From assembly GCA_016711325.1 (NCBI GenBank), contig JADJTH010000010.1, positions 62,001 to 126,000 on the forward strand: a stretch of 64,000 bases of DNA. Reading direction: 5' to 3'. Origin of the DNA: Nigerium sp. GTDB taxonomy: Bacteria; Actinomycetota; Actinomycetes; Propionibacteriales; Propionibacteriaceae. The translations under genes and the position numbers were made by a program. Shown here piece after piece: positions 55,865 through 63,492 of the stretch. Under the pieces are notes generated by a model. It searched no databases and was not told where the DNA came from. It saw only the letters and a list, made by a program, of their open reading frames with translations. Each line of letters begins with the position of its first letter. Within the stretch, counting starts at the first letter, position 1.

Positions 55865-56399
55865 GAGTTTGGCGGCGCGTTTGACGTCTCTGGACACGGC
55901 GCGCAGGGCTGCGGCAATGTTGGATGCGCCGGCGAGTCTGTGGAGGCTGATGGCCAGGTTGCGCAGGGTGGCCATGTTTTCAGCACCGACGCCGGTCCTG
56001 ATCCGGCACCTGTCCTCATCGAACGTGACGTCGCGGACCCAGTGGAGCTTGTCTTCGATGCCCCAGTGCCCACGAACCCAGTCAGCGACCCGGCTGGGTT
56101 GGGCAGCGGCCATGGTCTTGGAGCAGATGAGGTAGACCACCTCAACACGTGGTTTGCCGTTGGCGGTGGTGGTGCGACGCAGTTGCAGCACCTGCTGGGC
56201 GCCGGGAAAGCTGATCCAGGCCGGACACTGGACCGCCTTGATGGTCCGGGTGCTACGGCGGCCGTGGCCCTTCTGGGTCTCGGATTCACCGGGGACCTGG
56301 TTCCACGGCAGGGCCGCCAACGCCTTGAACAGGTTCGGCTGGTTACCCTTCACGGTCAGCACGTAGTCGCCGCCACGCTCGGTGATGAAGGTGGCAGTG
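55850..56399 (-). pseudogene. ISAs1 transposase, C-terminal half
   Basis: The second half of a DDE transposase: TATFITERGGDYVLTVKGNQ, LQLRRTTTANGKPRVEVVYL, DWVRGHWGIEDKLHWVRDV, ending AVSRDVKRAAKLLLTS. It joins the N-terminal half (58560-59182) without a frame change when the IS21-type element and one TCCCG copy are removed, giving 390 aa. On its own it has no start codon in its original frame. Confidence 0.9.
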
Positions 56400-56478
56400 T
56401 CCCGTGTCAACGCTGACTGAAAATTGACCCCCTTCTGCCGACCGAATATTGACCCCCCTTCACTGGTTTGTGGTTGTT

Positions 56479-57174
56479 CTACTTGGTTGGTTTGCGGTGT
56501 CCGCGGGTGCGGTAGGAGTCGCCGTCGAGGGCGATGACGTGGGCGTGGTGGACGAGTCGGTCGATGGTCGCGGCGGCGACGACGTCGTCGCCGAGGGTCT
56601 CGCCCCACCGGCTGAACGGCAGGTTCGATGTGACGATGACCGACCCGGTCTCGTAGCGGGACGCGATCAGCTGGAAGAACAAGGCGGCCGCGGTGCTGTC
56701 GAACGGTAGGTAGCCCACCTCGTCGATGATGAGCGCCCGGTACCGCTTCAGCCGACGCAGCTCGCGGTCCAGGCTGCCGGCGGCGTGCGCCTGGGCGAGC
56801 CGGTTGATCCACCCGGTCGCGGAGTCGAACAAGACCGGATGGGACGCTTCGGCGGCCTTGATACCCAACGCGATCGCCAGGTGGGTCTTGCCGGTGCCGG
56901 GCGGGCCGAGGAGGACCACGTTGTCGCGTTTCGGGACGAACGTGGTCGTCGCCAGATGCGCGATCACGTCGCGGGTGGCGGCGGGGACGTGATCGAACAC
57001 GAAGTCCTCGATCGTCTTGACCTGCGGGAAGTGGGCGGCGGCGATCCGCAGCCGGGTGCCGTTCGCCGTCCTCGAGGCGACCTGGCGGCCCAGGACGGCA
57101 GCCAGGTACTCCTCGTGGGACCAGGCCTCGGTGCGGGCCTGGTCACCCAGGGTGGTGAACGTGTCGGCGATCAC
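56479..57174 (-). CDS. istB: IS21 family helper ATPase IstB
   Basis: A 231-aa AAA+ ATPase from a GTG at 57174. Walker A is LLGPPGTGKTHLAIALG and Walker B RALIIDEVGYLPFD, with the sensor region VIVTSNLPFSRWGETLGDD. It assists IstA during transposition. The frame is open about 22 codons further upstream (DPTLKDLTGEIAFLARELK), matching the usual IstB N-terminus, but no standard start codon was seen there, so the start may be wrong by that amount. Confidence 0.88.
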   Translation of the reverse strand: MIADTFTTLGDQARTEAWSHEEYLAAVLGRQVASRTANGTRLRIAAAHFPQVKTIEDFVFDHVPAATRDVIAHLATTTFVPKRDNVVLLGPPGTGKTHLAIALGIKAAEASHPVLFDSATGWINRLAQAHAAGSLDRELRRLKRYRALIIDEVGYLPFDSTAAALFFQLIASRYETGSVIVTSNLPFSRWGETLGDDVVAAATIDRLVHHAHVIALDGDSYRTRGHRKPTK

Positions 57175-57238
57175 CGGCGTCTTCAGCTCCCGCGCCAGGA
57201 ACGCGATCTCGCCGGTCAGGTCCTTCAGCGTGGGGTCA

Positions 57239-58488
57239 TCAGGCCACCGCCCCCGTGCTGGCCTCGGCTGGCGCCGGGGGCAGGTTGAACAGGTCGTCGT
57301 AGACGCTCAACGGCCGCACACCGACCTGTTCACCGACCGTGGTCGGTCCTGTCGACCGCCGGGTCCGGTACAGGGTCCGGAGCGTGTGGGCCGTCGCGAC
57401 GTGGGCCGGGTCGCTGATCGTTTGCCGTTGGTCCCAACAGCGGGCATGGGCAGCGACCGGCACGCCGGCGCAGGCCACCGTCACCAGGGTCAGGCCGCAG
57501 CGGACGTCGACGAACCGGCCGATCACCGTCGGGTCGACCGAGTAGTCGTTGCCGGCGACCCGCACGTAGTAGTCGCGGCTCAACCGGACCCGGTCGGTCC
57601 ACTCCACCCGCGGCGGCACCGGCGGCAAGCCCGTCATCGCCGCCCGGTCAGCAGGCAGCCGATCCACCGGTCGGGCGCCCGTGCGCCGGAGCAGGCGCTC
57701 GTTGGCGTGCGGTAGCCAGCCGTCCAGCTGGGTGTTGAAGTCCGCCGGTGACGTGAACTCCCGACCCGGCATGAACGACGTCTGCAAGTACCCGTTCGCC
57801 CGTTCCACCACCCCCTTCGCTTCCGGGTCCCGGGGCGGGTCTGCCAGATCCGGGTCCCCAACGTGCCCGCGAACGCCCGCGCGCCCACCGTCAGGCGCTG
57901 ATGCTGACCGATACCGGCCTCGTTGTCCCACACCAACATCCGCGGCACCGCCCCGAAGCTGCCCGCCAGCAACTGCCACATACCCGCCAACAGGTCGGCG
58001 GACTGCCGGGTCGGGAGCAGCACCGCCGCGATGAACCCGGACCAGGCCGCCACCATCGTCAACACCGGCGGCGCGATGAGCACCTCCGCCGCGACGGGCA
58101 CCACCTTCGCCGGGAACCACAGGTCGCACTGCACGATGTCCCCGGGCCGGTACGCGGTCCGGTCGGCCGGGTCCGACGGGGCGTACAACGGCCGCAGCAG
58201 CGCCACGCGGGCCCGCAGCACCGACGCTGACTGCTCCCACCCGATCCGCTCACCGATCACCGACGCCGGCATCGACGGCGTCGCCGCCAACAACACGCGG
58301 ATCTGCGGCTCGAACTCGTCCACCAACGACCCCGACCGCTCACGCTCATACCGGGGCGGCTCGTCGGACGCCAACGCCGCCCGCACCGTGTTCCGCGCCA
58401 CCCCCAACCGCCGGACGATCCCCTTGATCGACACCCCCTCCGACATGTGCAACCGTCTGATCTCGGCCCAATCCTCCACGCTGATCAC
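57239..58488 (-). pseudogene. IS21 transposase IstA, frameshifted
   Basis: The first part, from GTG 58488 (ISVEDWAEIRRLHMSEGVS), has the HTH (IKGIVRRLGVARNTVRAAL) and the integrase core beginning YRPGDIVQCDLWFPA and VPRMLVWDNEAGIGQ. At about 57832-57835 one base seems lost from a run of C (minus strand), and the rest continues in another frame as DPEAKGVVERANGYLQTSF and WTDRVRLSRDYYVRVAGNDY to the stop at 57239. The catalytic Glu (VVERANG) falls after the break, so the element should be inactive. Confidence 0.88.
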
Positions 58489-58559
58489 TCCCTCACTCTG
58501 TCCGAGGGGGGTCAACATTCACTCGGCGCCACGGGGTCAGTATTCAGTCGGCATCGACA

Positions 58560-59182
58560 TCCCGCTGCGTATGGAGTGCATCAGCGGTGACCACGACATC
58601 AGCCAGGTCCATCATGCCTAGCAGATCGCGGGTTGCTGGGATCTCGTTGGTCTTCGAATCCACCTTGACCTGGCCAAGCACCAGGCCGGTGCCATGGGAG
58701 AGCGCCGAGACCAGATGCGGTGCCCGCTGCCCCGCGGCGCAGGCCCGGCGCACCGTCTTGCCATCGACAGCGATCACCTGCTGACCATCGATCCTGTCCC
58801 ACCTGATCCTCATCCAAGCACCCAGCAGCATGCTGAACACGGCAGGATCGATGGCCTCGATCAGGCGGCGGATCGTCGGCTCGGAAGGGATCGCCGCTGG
58901 CATCCCGAGCTGGGCCAGCAGGTCGGCTCCGACGTCTTGGGCGAACTCCCAGATCGCCGCCATCGACCGCCCACCCCCAACCACTGCGGCCACAGCGAGG
59001 GCGAGGATGACATCCAGCCGATGGCGAAGGCCTCTGGGGTCTCTGGGATCGGGTAGAAGCGGGAACAGTTGGACGAGGGTGGCGGCACGCAGCAACGTCG
59101 GGTCGACGCGAGCGGCCGTGACAGGGGAAGATGTCACTGGACGCGGTCCTTCAATCAGGCTGGATGGTTTAGCGCTTCCCAT
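58560..59182 (-). pseudogene. ISAs1 transposase, N-terminal half
   Basis: The first ~207 codons of the ISAs1 transposase from ATG 59182: LFPLLPDPRDPRGLRHRLDV (N-terminal DUF4338/H-repeat domain), then catalytic regions VIAVDGKTVRRAC and VVTADALHTQRD. It is cut by the IS21-type element after HTQRD. The following residues of the open frame (VDAD) are encoded by the inner element. Confidence 0.9.
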
Positions 59183-59269
59183 CCTGAGCGCAAGGACCGC
59201 GTCCCCGTGCAGGACACGCCAACAAACCCCTAGTCAACCCACACTCTCACCGACCTTGACGGGACCCTG

Positions 59270-59279
59270 ACCAGCGACC
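59270..59279. repeat. Target-site duplication of the ISAs1 element, right
   Basis: ACCAGCGACC, identical to 55817-55826. Confidence 0.95.
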
Positions 59280-60295
59280 CCAGCCACGTCACCCGCTACG
59301 TTGACGGTATCGACGGGCAGTTGGCGTTCGCGACGGGCAAGAGCGGTGGCCGGATCCTGCAGTTGGTCGACCTTCACGGCGACCTGATGGGTACCCTTCC
59401 GGTCGCCGACGGCGCCACCGGGAGCGCGACGATCGGGCTGCTGGCCTTCGCTGCGAACGACGAGTACGGGGTGCCGCTCGATCTGAACAGCGGGGGTGTG
59501 TCCGCGAACGCACCACCGCGCTACGGCTACCTCGGCGGGCAGCAGCGCTCCGCCGAGACCCTCGGCGGCACCATCCTGATGGGTTCCCGCGTCTACCAGC
59601 CCGCGATCGGCCGCTTCACCAGCATCGATTCCGAACCGGGTGGGAACGCCAGCGAGTACGACTACGTCCACTCCGACCCGGTGCACAACACCGACATCAC
59701 CGGGAACGCCCCCGACTGGAAAGCAGTGCTCGGGAAGGTCGCCCAAGTCGCGGAGATAGGGTCCATTATCCCGGGACCTGTTGGCGCTGCCTTCGGCACA
59801 GTTGGAGCGGTCGCCTACGCTGCGTGCGGTGATTCCGGCAACGCGGCGCGGATGGGGATTACTGCCGCAGCCAATATGGTTGGCGCTGGTCTCGCAGTGA
59901 AGGCAACATTTAAGATAGCCACACATGCTGCCAAGGTAGGCAAGGCGTACCAGAGCACGTACAAAGCGGCTAGGGCGTCCAAGAGTTTCCGTGCATCCGA
60001 ACCGGTGGCCCGCGGACTCGCGGCTCATAAGGCATGGAACACCGCGCTTCGACCACTTGAACGGATCAAGGGTGTCCGCATTGACCGTTCGCTAGGACCG
60101 GGTAGAGGACGTCCAGACGCGCAGGTCGGCAAGGTCGCTATTGAACTCAAACCCGGCACTGCCTCCGGCCGAAAGAAGGGCGCATCTCAGGTCCGAAAAT
60201 ATCTAGCTTCGCCGCGGGTCAGTCGTGGATACTTGGTGCTGTACCCACCGAAGATCACCCAGGCCTGGAAGTGGCGTGTGCAGCGGGTAAAGTAA
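59280..60295 (+). pseudogene. RHS toxin C-terminal fragment with PD-(D/E)xK-like nuclease tip
   Basis: The final ~338 codons of the RHS gene. The frame joins 55826 exactly. The end of the RHS core is clear (RYGYLGGQQRSAETLGG, GSRVYQPAIGRFTSIDSEPG, EYDYVHSDPVHNTDITG). After it comes the variable tip: a hydrophobic, alanine-rich linker (IIPGPVGAAFGTVGAVAYA), then a basic domain with GRGRPDAQVGKVAIELKPGT. PD, E and xK (about 60113-60151) form a PD-(D/E)xK motif like the Tox-REase families, suggesting a DNA-cutting toxin. The stretch downstream of the core is lower in GC than the core. Without its own start it is not expressed as is; an internal TTG at 59321 could start a short form. Confidence 0.82.
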
Positions 60296-60325
60296 TACTG
60301 ACCTGTGTGAGATGGAGGATGAGTG

Positions 60326-60967
60326 ATGTCAAAAGATATCCTTACCGCGCTACGACATCCGGCCGCTGGGTTGGGTGCGGCTGGATTTGTCGATGTGGAA
60401 CAAGCTGTTCTCGAGTGTCCGATATCTGACGAGATCAGCTGGCGCTGCGCGATCGTACGAGAGCCAGACGAGGATCCCTGGTTCGGTGAGATCATGGTCG
60501 GGATATGGGTGCCGGATCTGCGCCCGACGCTCAGGTTCGGCTGGCCCAAACGTTGTGACCCAGGTATATATACGAGGAATCTATTTGACTTGGCTGACAG
60601 CCGGGGGCGCAGCGTTGGGTCGGGCTACTACGGGTCGCGTTTCAGGAGAGGTGGATTCTTCCGTGTGCGAGGCGACGAGGAGGTGGAGGCGCTTGTCGCC
60701 GCCGACCTGGGCAAGATGATCGGCCGAGTCGCAATCCCTTGGTTCGATCGGCTGCGGACCGTTTCGGCGGCTGCCGAGAATATGGATACGTGGCTAACGA
60801 GCCTGCCGTCGGGTAAAGCGCCGATCGATTGGGCGCATCTCGGCGCCTTGTGGCGTTATGCTGGCGACACGGGCAGGGCCGCACGCGCATGGCGAACGAG
60901 TGCTTCCATGGGTCGGGAGTATGCCCGCTACGCCGACCACCTGCGAAGTTGTCTGGAAAACATGTAG
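60326..60967 (+). CDS. Unrecognised protein, candidate immunity protein for the RHS toxin
   Basis: A 213-aa protein whose ATG at 60326 follows GGAGG and lies 30 bases after the RHS stop. The N-terminal half is beta-rich (SWRCAIVREPDEDPWFGEIM, VGIWVPDLRPTLRFGW). The C-terminal half is helical (AIPWFDRLRTVSAAAENMD, LGALWRYAGDTGRAARAWR). The layout is reminiscent of DUF4304 proteins, but I cannot confirm it. Its position right after a toxin tip is where the cognate immunity gene should lie; that is the only functional evidence. Its last ~80 bp recur downstream as degenerate copies. Confidence 0.7.
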   Translation: MSKDILTALRHPAAGLGAAGFVDVEQAVLECPISDEISWRCAIVREPDEDPWFGEIMVGIWVPDLRPTLRFGWPKRCDPGIYTRNLFDLADSRGRSVGSGYYGSRFRRGGFFRVRGDEEVEALVAADLGKMIGRVAIPWFDRLRTVSAAAENMDTWLTSLPSGKAPIDWAHLGALWRYAGDTGRAARAWRTSASMGREYARYADHLRSCLENM

Positions 60968-61015
60968 GTGTCGCCGGCTTGCTTGTCGCTGGCAGTGGAA
61001 TGAAAGGTCGCGAGT

Positions 61016-61252
61016 ATGAACGATCGTACGCCGTTGGCGAGCTTGCTCTTGAAACCCCTGCCTGAGGGGCGGGTTCCAGTGAGCGTGATTGCGTTGATCA
61101 AGTGTGTTGATGATGAAGGTGATGAGACGTGGGCGTTTCGGACTTCGGAGAACCTTGATTACGAGGAGGCTCTGGGCGCGGTGGTCGTGCGTACGGACCT
61201 GGCTAAGGCTGCGCTCATGGAGTTGCGCATGTCTACCGGCGGCGAGTCTTGA
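61016..61252 (+). CDS. Small conserved-array protein, copy 1 (78 aa)
   Basis: MNDRTPLASLLLKPLPEG at the start, then DEGDETWAFRTSENLDYEEA and a helical end (TDLAKAALMELRMS). Unrecognised, though similar short actinobacterial proteins with a TWAFRTSE-type core exist in memory. Copy 1 of a tandem array downstream of an RHS toxin, so an immunity or antitoxin-like role is inferred only. GAAAGG lies about 10 bases before the ATG. Confidence 0.75.
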   Translation: MNDRTPLASLLLKPLPEGRVPVSVIALIKCVDDEGDETWAFRTSENLDYEEALGAVVVRTDLAKAALMELRMSTGGES

Positions 61253-61274
61253 AGTCATGGGCCGGGTTGCATGG

Positions 61275-61354
61275 GCATGACGAACAAGTGCGTCCATGGG
61301 TCGGGAATGTGCCCGCTACGACGACCACTTGTGAAGCTGTTTGGAAACATGTAG
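61275..61354 (+). pseudogene. Degenerate tail of the 213-aa gene, remnant 1
   Basis: About 80 bp matching 60887-60967. In the original frame it has stops (TGA after the first codon and before AGC) and a 1-base deletion before ATGTAG. It is the non-coding remainder of a duplicated gene. Confidence 0.8.
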
Positions 61355-61402
61355 ATGTCGTCGGATCGCTTACTGATGGCAGTGGAATGAGAGGTTGTAA
61401 GT

Positions 61403-61639
61403 ATGAACGATCGTACGCCGCTGGCGAGCTTGGTACTGGAACCCCTGCCCGAGGGATGGGTTCCAGTGGGCGTTGTCGCGTTGATCAAGTGTGTTGATGA
61501 TGAAGGTGATGAGACGTGGGCGTTTCGGACTTCGGAGGGACTTAGTAACGAGGAGGGTCTGGGTGCGTTGGTTGTGCGTACGGACCTGGCTAAGGCGGCG
61601 CTCATGGAGTTGTACATGTCTACCGACGACGAGTCTTGA
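61403..61639 (+). CDS. Small conserved-array protein, copy 2 (78 aa)
   Basis: Paralogue of the gene at 61016: PLPEGWVPVGVVALIKCVDD, WAFRTSEGLSNEEGLGALVV and MELYMSTDDES. Length is identical, with differences spread over the whole protein. It starts 387 bases after copy 1. Confidence 0.75.
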   Translation: MNDRTPLASLVLEPLPEGWVPVGVVALIKCVDDEGDETWAFRTSEGLSNEEGLGALVVRTDLAKAALMELYMSTDDES

Positions 61640-61661
61640 AGTCATGGCCCGGGTTGCATGG

Positions 61662-61741
61662 GCATGACGAACAAGTGCTTCCATCGGTTGGGAATGTGCC
61701 CGCTACGGCGACCACTTGTGAAGCTGTTTGGAAACATGTAG
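61662..61741 (+). pseudogene. Degenerate tail of the 213-aa gene, remnant 2
   Basis: Second decayed copy of the ~80-bp tail, close to remnant 1 (same TGA and same 1-base deletion), so it was duplicated after the decay. Confidence 0.8.
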
Positions 61742-61789
61742 ATGTCGTCGGATCGCTTACTGATGGCAGTGGAATGAGAGGTTGTAGGT

Positions 61790-62026
61790 ATGAACGATAG
61801 TACGCCGCTGGCGAGGTTTGTATTGAAACCCCTGCCCGAGGGATGGGTTCCAGTGGGCGTTGTCGCGTTGATCAAGTATGTTGATGATGAAGGTGATGAG
61901 ACGTGGGCGTTTCGGACTTCGGAGGAACTTGGTGACGAGGAGACTCTGGGTGCGTTGGTCGTGCGTACGGACCTGGCCAAGGCGGCGCTCATGGAGTTGT
62001 ACATGTCTACCGACGACGAGTCTTAA
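61790..62026 (+). CDS. Small conserved-array protein, copy 3 (78 aa)
   Basis: Paralogue: MNDSTPLARFVLKPLPEG, ALIKYVDDEGDETWAFRTSE and ELGDEETLGALVV. The shared Cys of copies 1 and 2 (IKCVDD) is Tyr here. It starts 387 bases after copy 2. Confidence 0.75.
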   Translation: MNDSTPLARFVLKPLPEGWVPVGVVALIKYVDDEGDETWAFRTSEELGDEETLGALVVRTDLAKAALMELYMSTDDES

Positions 62027-62072
62027 GATCATGGACGTCCGGAGGGCGCATTGACGTGAGGAAGCCATGGAG

Positions 62073-62186
62073 ATGAGTGGCTACTTGAACACCGTCACGA
62101 CGGACGGGCGCGCCTGGTATGACGGGGACGCCCCCATCGGGCCCCCTTGGCTCAAGATCAGTGTGATCGACGGTGACGTCGGGTGA
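62073..62186 (+). CDS. Short unrecognised reading frame (37 aa), possibly the first part of the next gene
   Basis: MSGYLNTVTTDGRAWYDG, then PPWLKISVIDGDVG and a TGA that overlaps the GTG of the next frame (GTGA). The two parts read naturally as one ~130-aa protein (SVIDGDVG leading into VIEYSPRFGG), so this may be a frameshifted gene; equally it could be two coupled small genes. GTGAGGAAG lies upstream. Confidence 0.45.
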   Translation: MSGYLNTVTTDGRAWYDGDAPIGPPWLKISVIDGDVG

Positions 62187-62476
62187 TCGAGTATTCTCCT
62201 CGGTTTGGTGGATCGGGAATCGCTTATGCCGGGGTTTCGCTCGCGACCTACTACGAGGACGAGTCGATCCCGGCTACCGACCGGTCGCGCGAGGTGGCTG
62301 CCCTGGCGGCGTGGTTCGAGGCGGTCGGACTCCGGGTTTCGGCTGATGGCCTCTACGACCTGATCGTGGACAACGGACAGATCAGCGATGAGCCGTTCGT
62401 GGAAGACTCCTTGAAGGAGTTCTTCGCGGCAACCGCGCTCGGAGAACCTCCGGCCCAGGAAGAGGGGAGCCCTTGA
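62183..62476 (+). CDS. Unrecognised 97-aa protein, immunity-like array member
   Basis: From GTG 62183 (IEYSPRFGGSGIAYAGVSLA). The middle carries ATYYEDESIPATDRSREVAA, and the end is acidic. About 63 bp of its sequence recurs at the window end (63938-64000) in another gene context. Function unknown. Sits in the array after the 78-aa genes. Confidence 0.6.
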   Translation: MIEYSPRFGGSGIAYAGVSLATYYEDESIPATDRSREVAALAAWFEAVGLRVSADGLYDLIVDNGQISDEPFVEDSLKEFFAATALGEPPAQEEGSP

Positions 62477-62577
62477 TCTTGAGCTGAGACGGTGGTTGTG
62501 CGGCGCGTCGCGGCGCCAACGAGGCTGACGCTGCCGCTCTTCTGCGGACATGTAACCCACTGGAGGTAGCAGAGGCA

Positions 62578-62880
62578 ATGAATCGCAAGGCTGTTGAAGA
62601 ACTGGTAGATCTCGTAGTCGAAAGTCCGGTACCGCGCGACGCGAAGGGTAACGATCTTTGCGAACTCCTAGCGGACTTGTATGAGGTCGATGGCTACGTC
62701 GTCGGCCTGGCCTACTCCTCCCTTGGCGGGTCAAGAGTCACAGTTGACCCGACGGCCGTGAGTCACTTGTTGGAAAGGCTGGAGACCGTGTCGCTGCTGC
62801 CGGACGATGAAGACGCTGCGCGTTCAGCGAAAAACTACCTGGAAAAGCTCCAGATGCTAGTGAATCTTTTAACTGAGTGA
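62578..62880 (+). CDS. Unrecognised 100-aa acidic helical protein
   Basis: MNRKAVEELVDLVVESPVPR at the start, GNDLCELLADLYEVDGYVVG in the middle and a helical end (SAKNYLEKLQMLVNLLTE). ATG 62578 has GGAGG about 13 bases upstream. Likely another array member; no family recognised. Confidence 0.65.
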   Translation: MNRKAVEELVDLVVESPVPRDAKGNDLCELLADLYEVDGYVVGLAYSSLGGSRVTVDPTAVSHLLERLETVSLLPDDEDAARSAKNYLEKLQMLVNLLTE

Positions 62881-62960
62881 TTTAGTTTCTGCGCCGCAAG
62901 CGGCGGCTCAGCACGCGGGGAGACCGATCGTTGGTCGGCTGGCCCGCGAGGCGTCCTCCC

Positions 62961-63090
62961 AGAGATGCTGCAAGGCATGCCCCGGGATGTCCGCAGATGA
63001 GCCCGTTGAGAGTCTGCAAGTCATCCCTTAGACTGTCTTCAAGAAGCCCTCTAGAGATGCTGCAAGACAGCCCCTAGAGGACCTGCTGGG
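62961..63090. repeat. Degenerate 22-25-bp direct repeats
   Basis: AGAGATGCTGCAAGGCA (62961) and AGAGATGCTGCAAGACA (63053) are nearly identical. Between them are weaker relatives (AGAGTCTGCAAGTCATCCC at 63010, CTGTCTTCAAGAAGCCCTC at 63033). No reading frame runs through them. Confidence 0.55.
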
Positions 63091-63121
63091 ATTGCAGTAT
63101 CAGAGAGTTGGTAAGGGAAAT

Positions 63122-63244
63122 ATGGACACCCTCTCGCAGATCGATGGCGATCCGGCGTTCCGCCTCGTGCTCACGGCAACAGGGGGAACCTACGTTCTCG
63201 ACGATGGCACCATCACCTGCCCGTTGTCGGCGTTGTGTCCGTAA
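63122..63244 (+). CDS. Small reading frame of 40 aa, uncertain
   Basis: MDTLSQIDGDPAFRLVLTA followed by GGTYVLDDGTITCPLSALCP (stop TAA). A weak AAGGGAAAT precedes it. It could be a real small protein, a fragment of a lost gene, or chance. The Cys/Thr/Ser-containing end is peptide-like, but no modifying enzyme is near. Confidence 0.3.
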   Translation: MDTLSQIDGDPAFRLVLTATGGTYVLDDGTITCPLSALCP

Positions 63245-63492
63245 CAGGCCGCGCTCTCCCGGCCCGGCCGTTGGTGGCCGCCCGCCGCTCTGTGAAGAGC
63301 GCCCCAGGCGATGCGCGGAGCGCGGGCGAGAGGGGCGTGGGTGTCGCCGGCCCCTGCGTTCGCCGAGTATCGTGAGCCTTGGTGAGTCCCCTGACTTGCG
63401 ACGGCGTCGTCGTTCGCGCCATTGGTGGCCGTCGCTCCAGGGCCGGTGGCTGTTTATCACGACAGTGGCAGCTTGAGAGAGAACTGATAGCG

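Larger units (their letters stand above)
56405..58559 (-). mobile_element. IS21-family insertion sequence inside the ISAs1 element
   Basis: The element is 2,155 bp, with ends starting TGTCAACGCTGACTGAAAAT (left) and TGTCGATGCCGACTGAATAC (right, complement), 70-80 percent alike over about 50 bp. Each end has two internal GACTGAAxATTGACCCC-like repeats, as IS21 ends do. The 5-bp duplication TCCCG lies at 56400-56404 and 58560-58564. It carries istA and istB on the minus strand; istA is frameshifted. Confidence 0.92.
55827..59269 (-). mobile_element. ISAs1-family insertion sequence, interrupted by an IS21-type element
   Basis: Terminal inverted repeats begin CAGGGCCCCGTCATTGTCGG at 55827 and end with the complement of CAGGGTCCCGTCAAGGTCGG at 59269. 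The 10-bp duplication ACCAGCGACC flanks it. Without the inner 2,155-bp element and one of its 5-bp duplications, the element is 1,283 bp, normal for ISAs1. It sits in the RHS gene just before the RHS core end. Confidence 0.93.
60887..62028 (+). repeat. Three-copy ~387-bp tandem duplication (gene tail plus 78-aa gene)
   Basis: Units start at about 60887, 61275 and 61662. Each consists of the last ~80 bp of the 213-aa gene (intact only in unit 1, decayed with stops and a 1-base deletion in units 2 and 3) followed by a 78-aa gene. Units 2 and 3 are more alike than either is to unit 1. Confidence 0.92.

Noticed and set aside
59234..60028. Minus-strand frame opposite the RHS C-terminus
   Set aside because: It crosses the ISAs1 end and lies opposite the clear RHS core; no domain pattern.
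60887..62028. Regular direct repeats considered as a CRISPR array
   Set aside because: Units are ~387 bp and contain intact genes; they are tandem gene duplications, not short repeats with unique spacers.
63122..63244. RiPP precursor peptide
   Set aside because: The Cys/Ser/Thr-containing end is suggestive, but no modification, protease or export gene is visible nearby.
63108..63476. 122-aa arginine-rich frame between the small array genes
   Set aside because: Arg/Pro/Ser low-complexity translation with no start context, typical of a shadow frame in GC-rich DNA.
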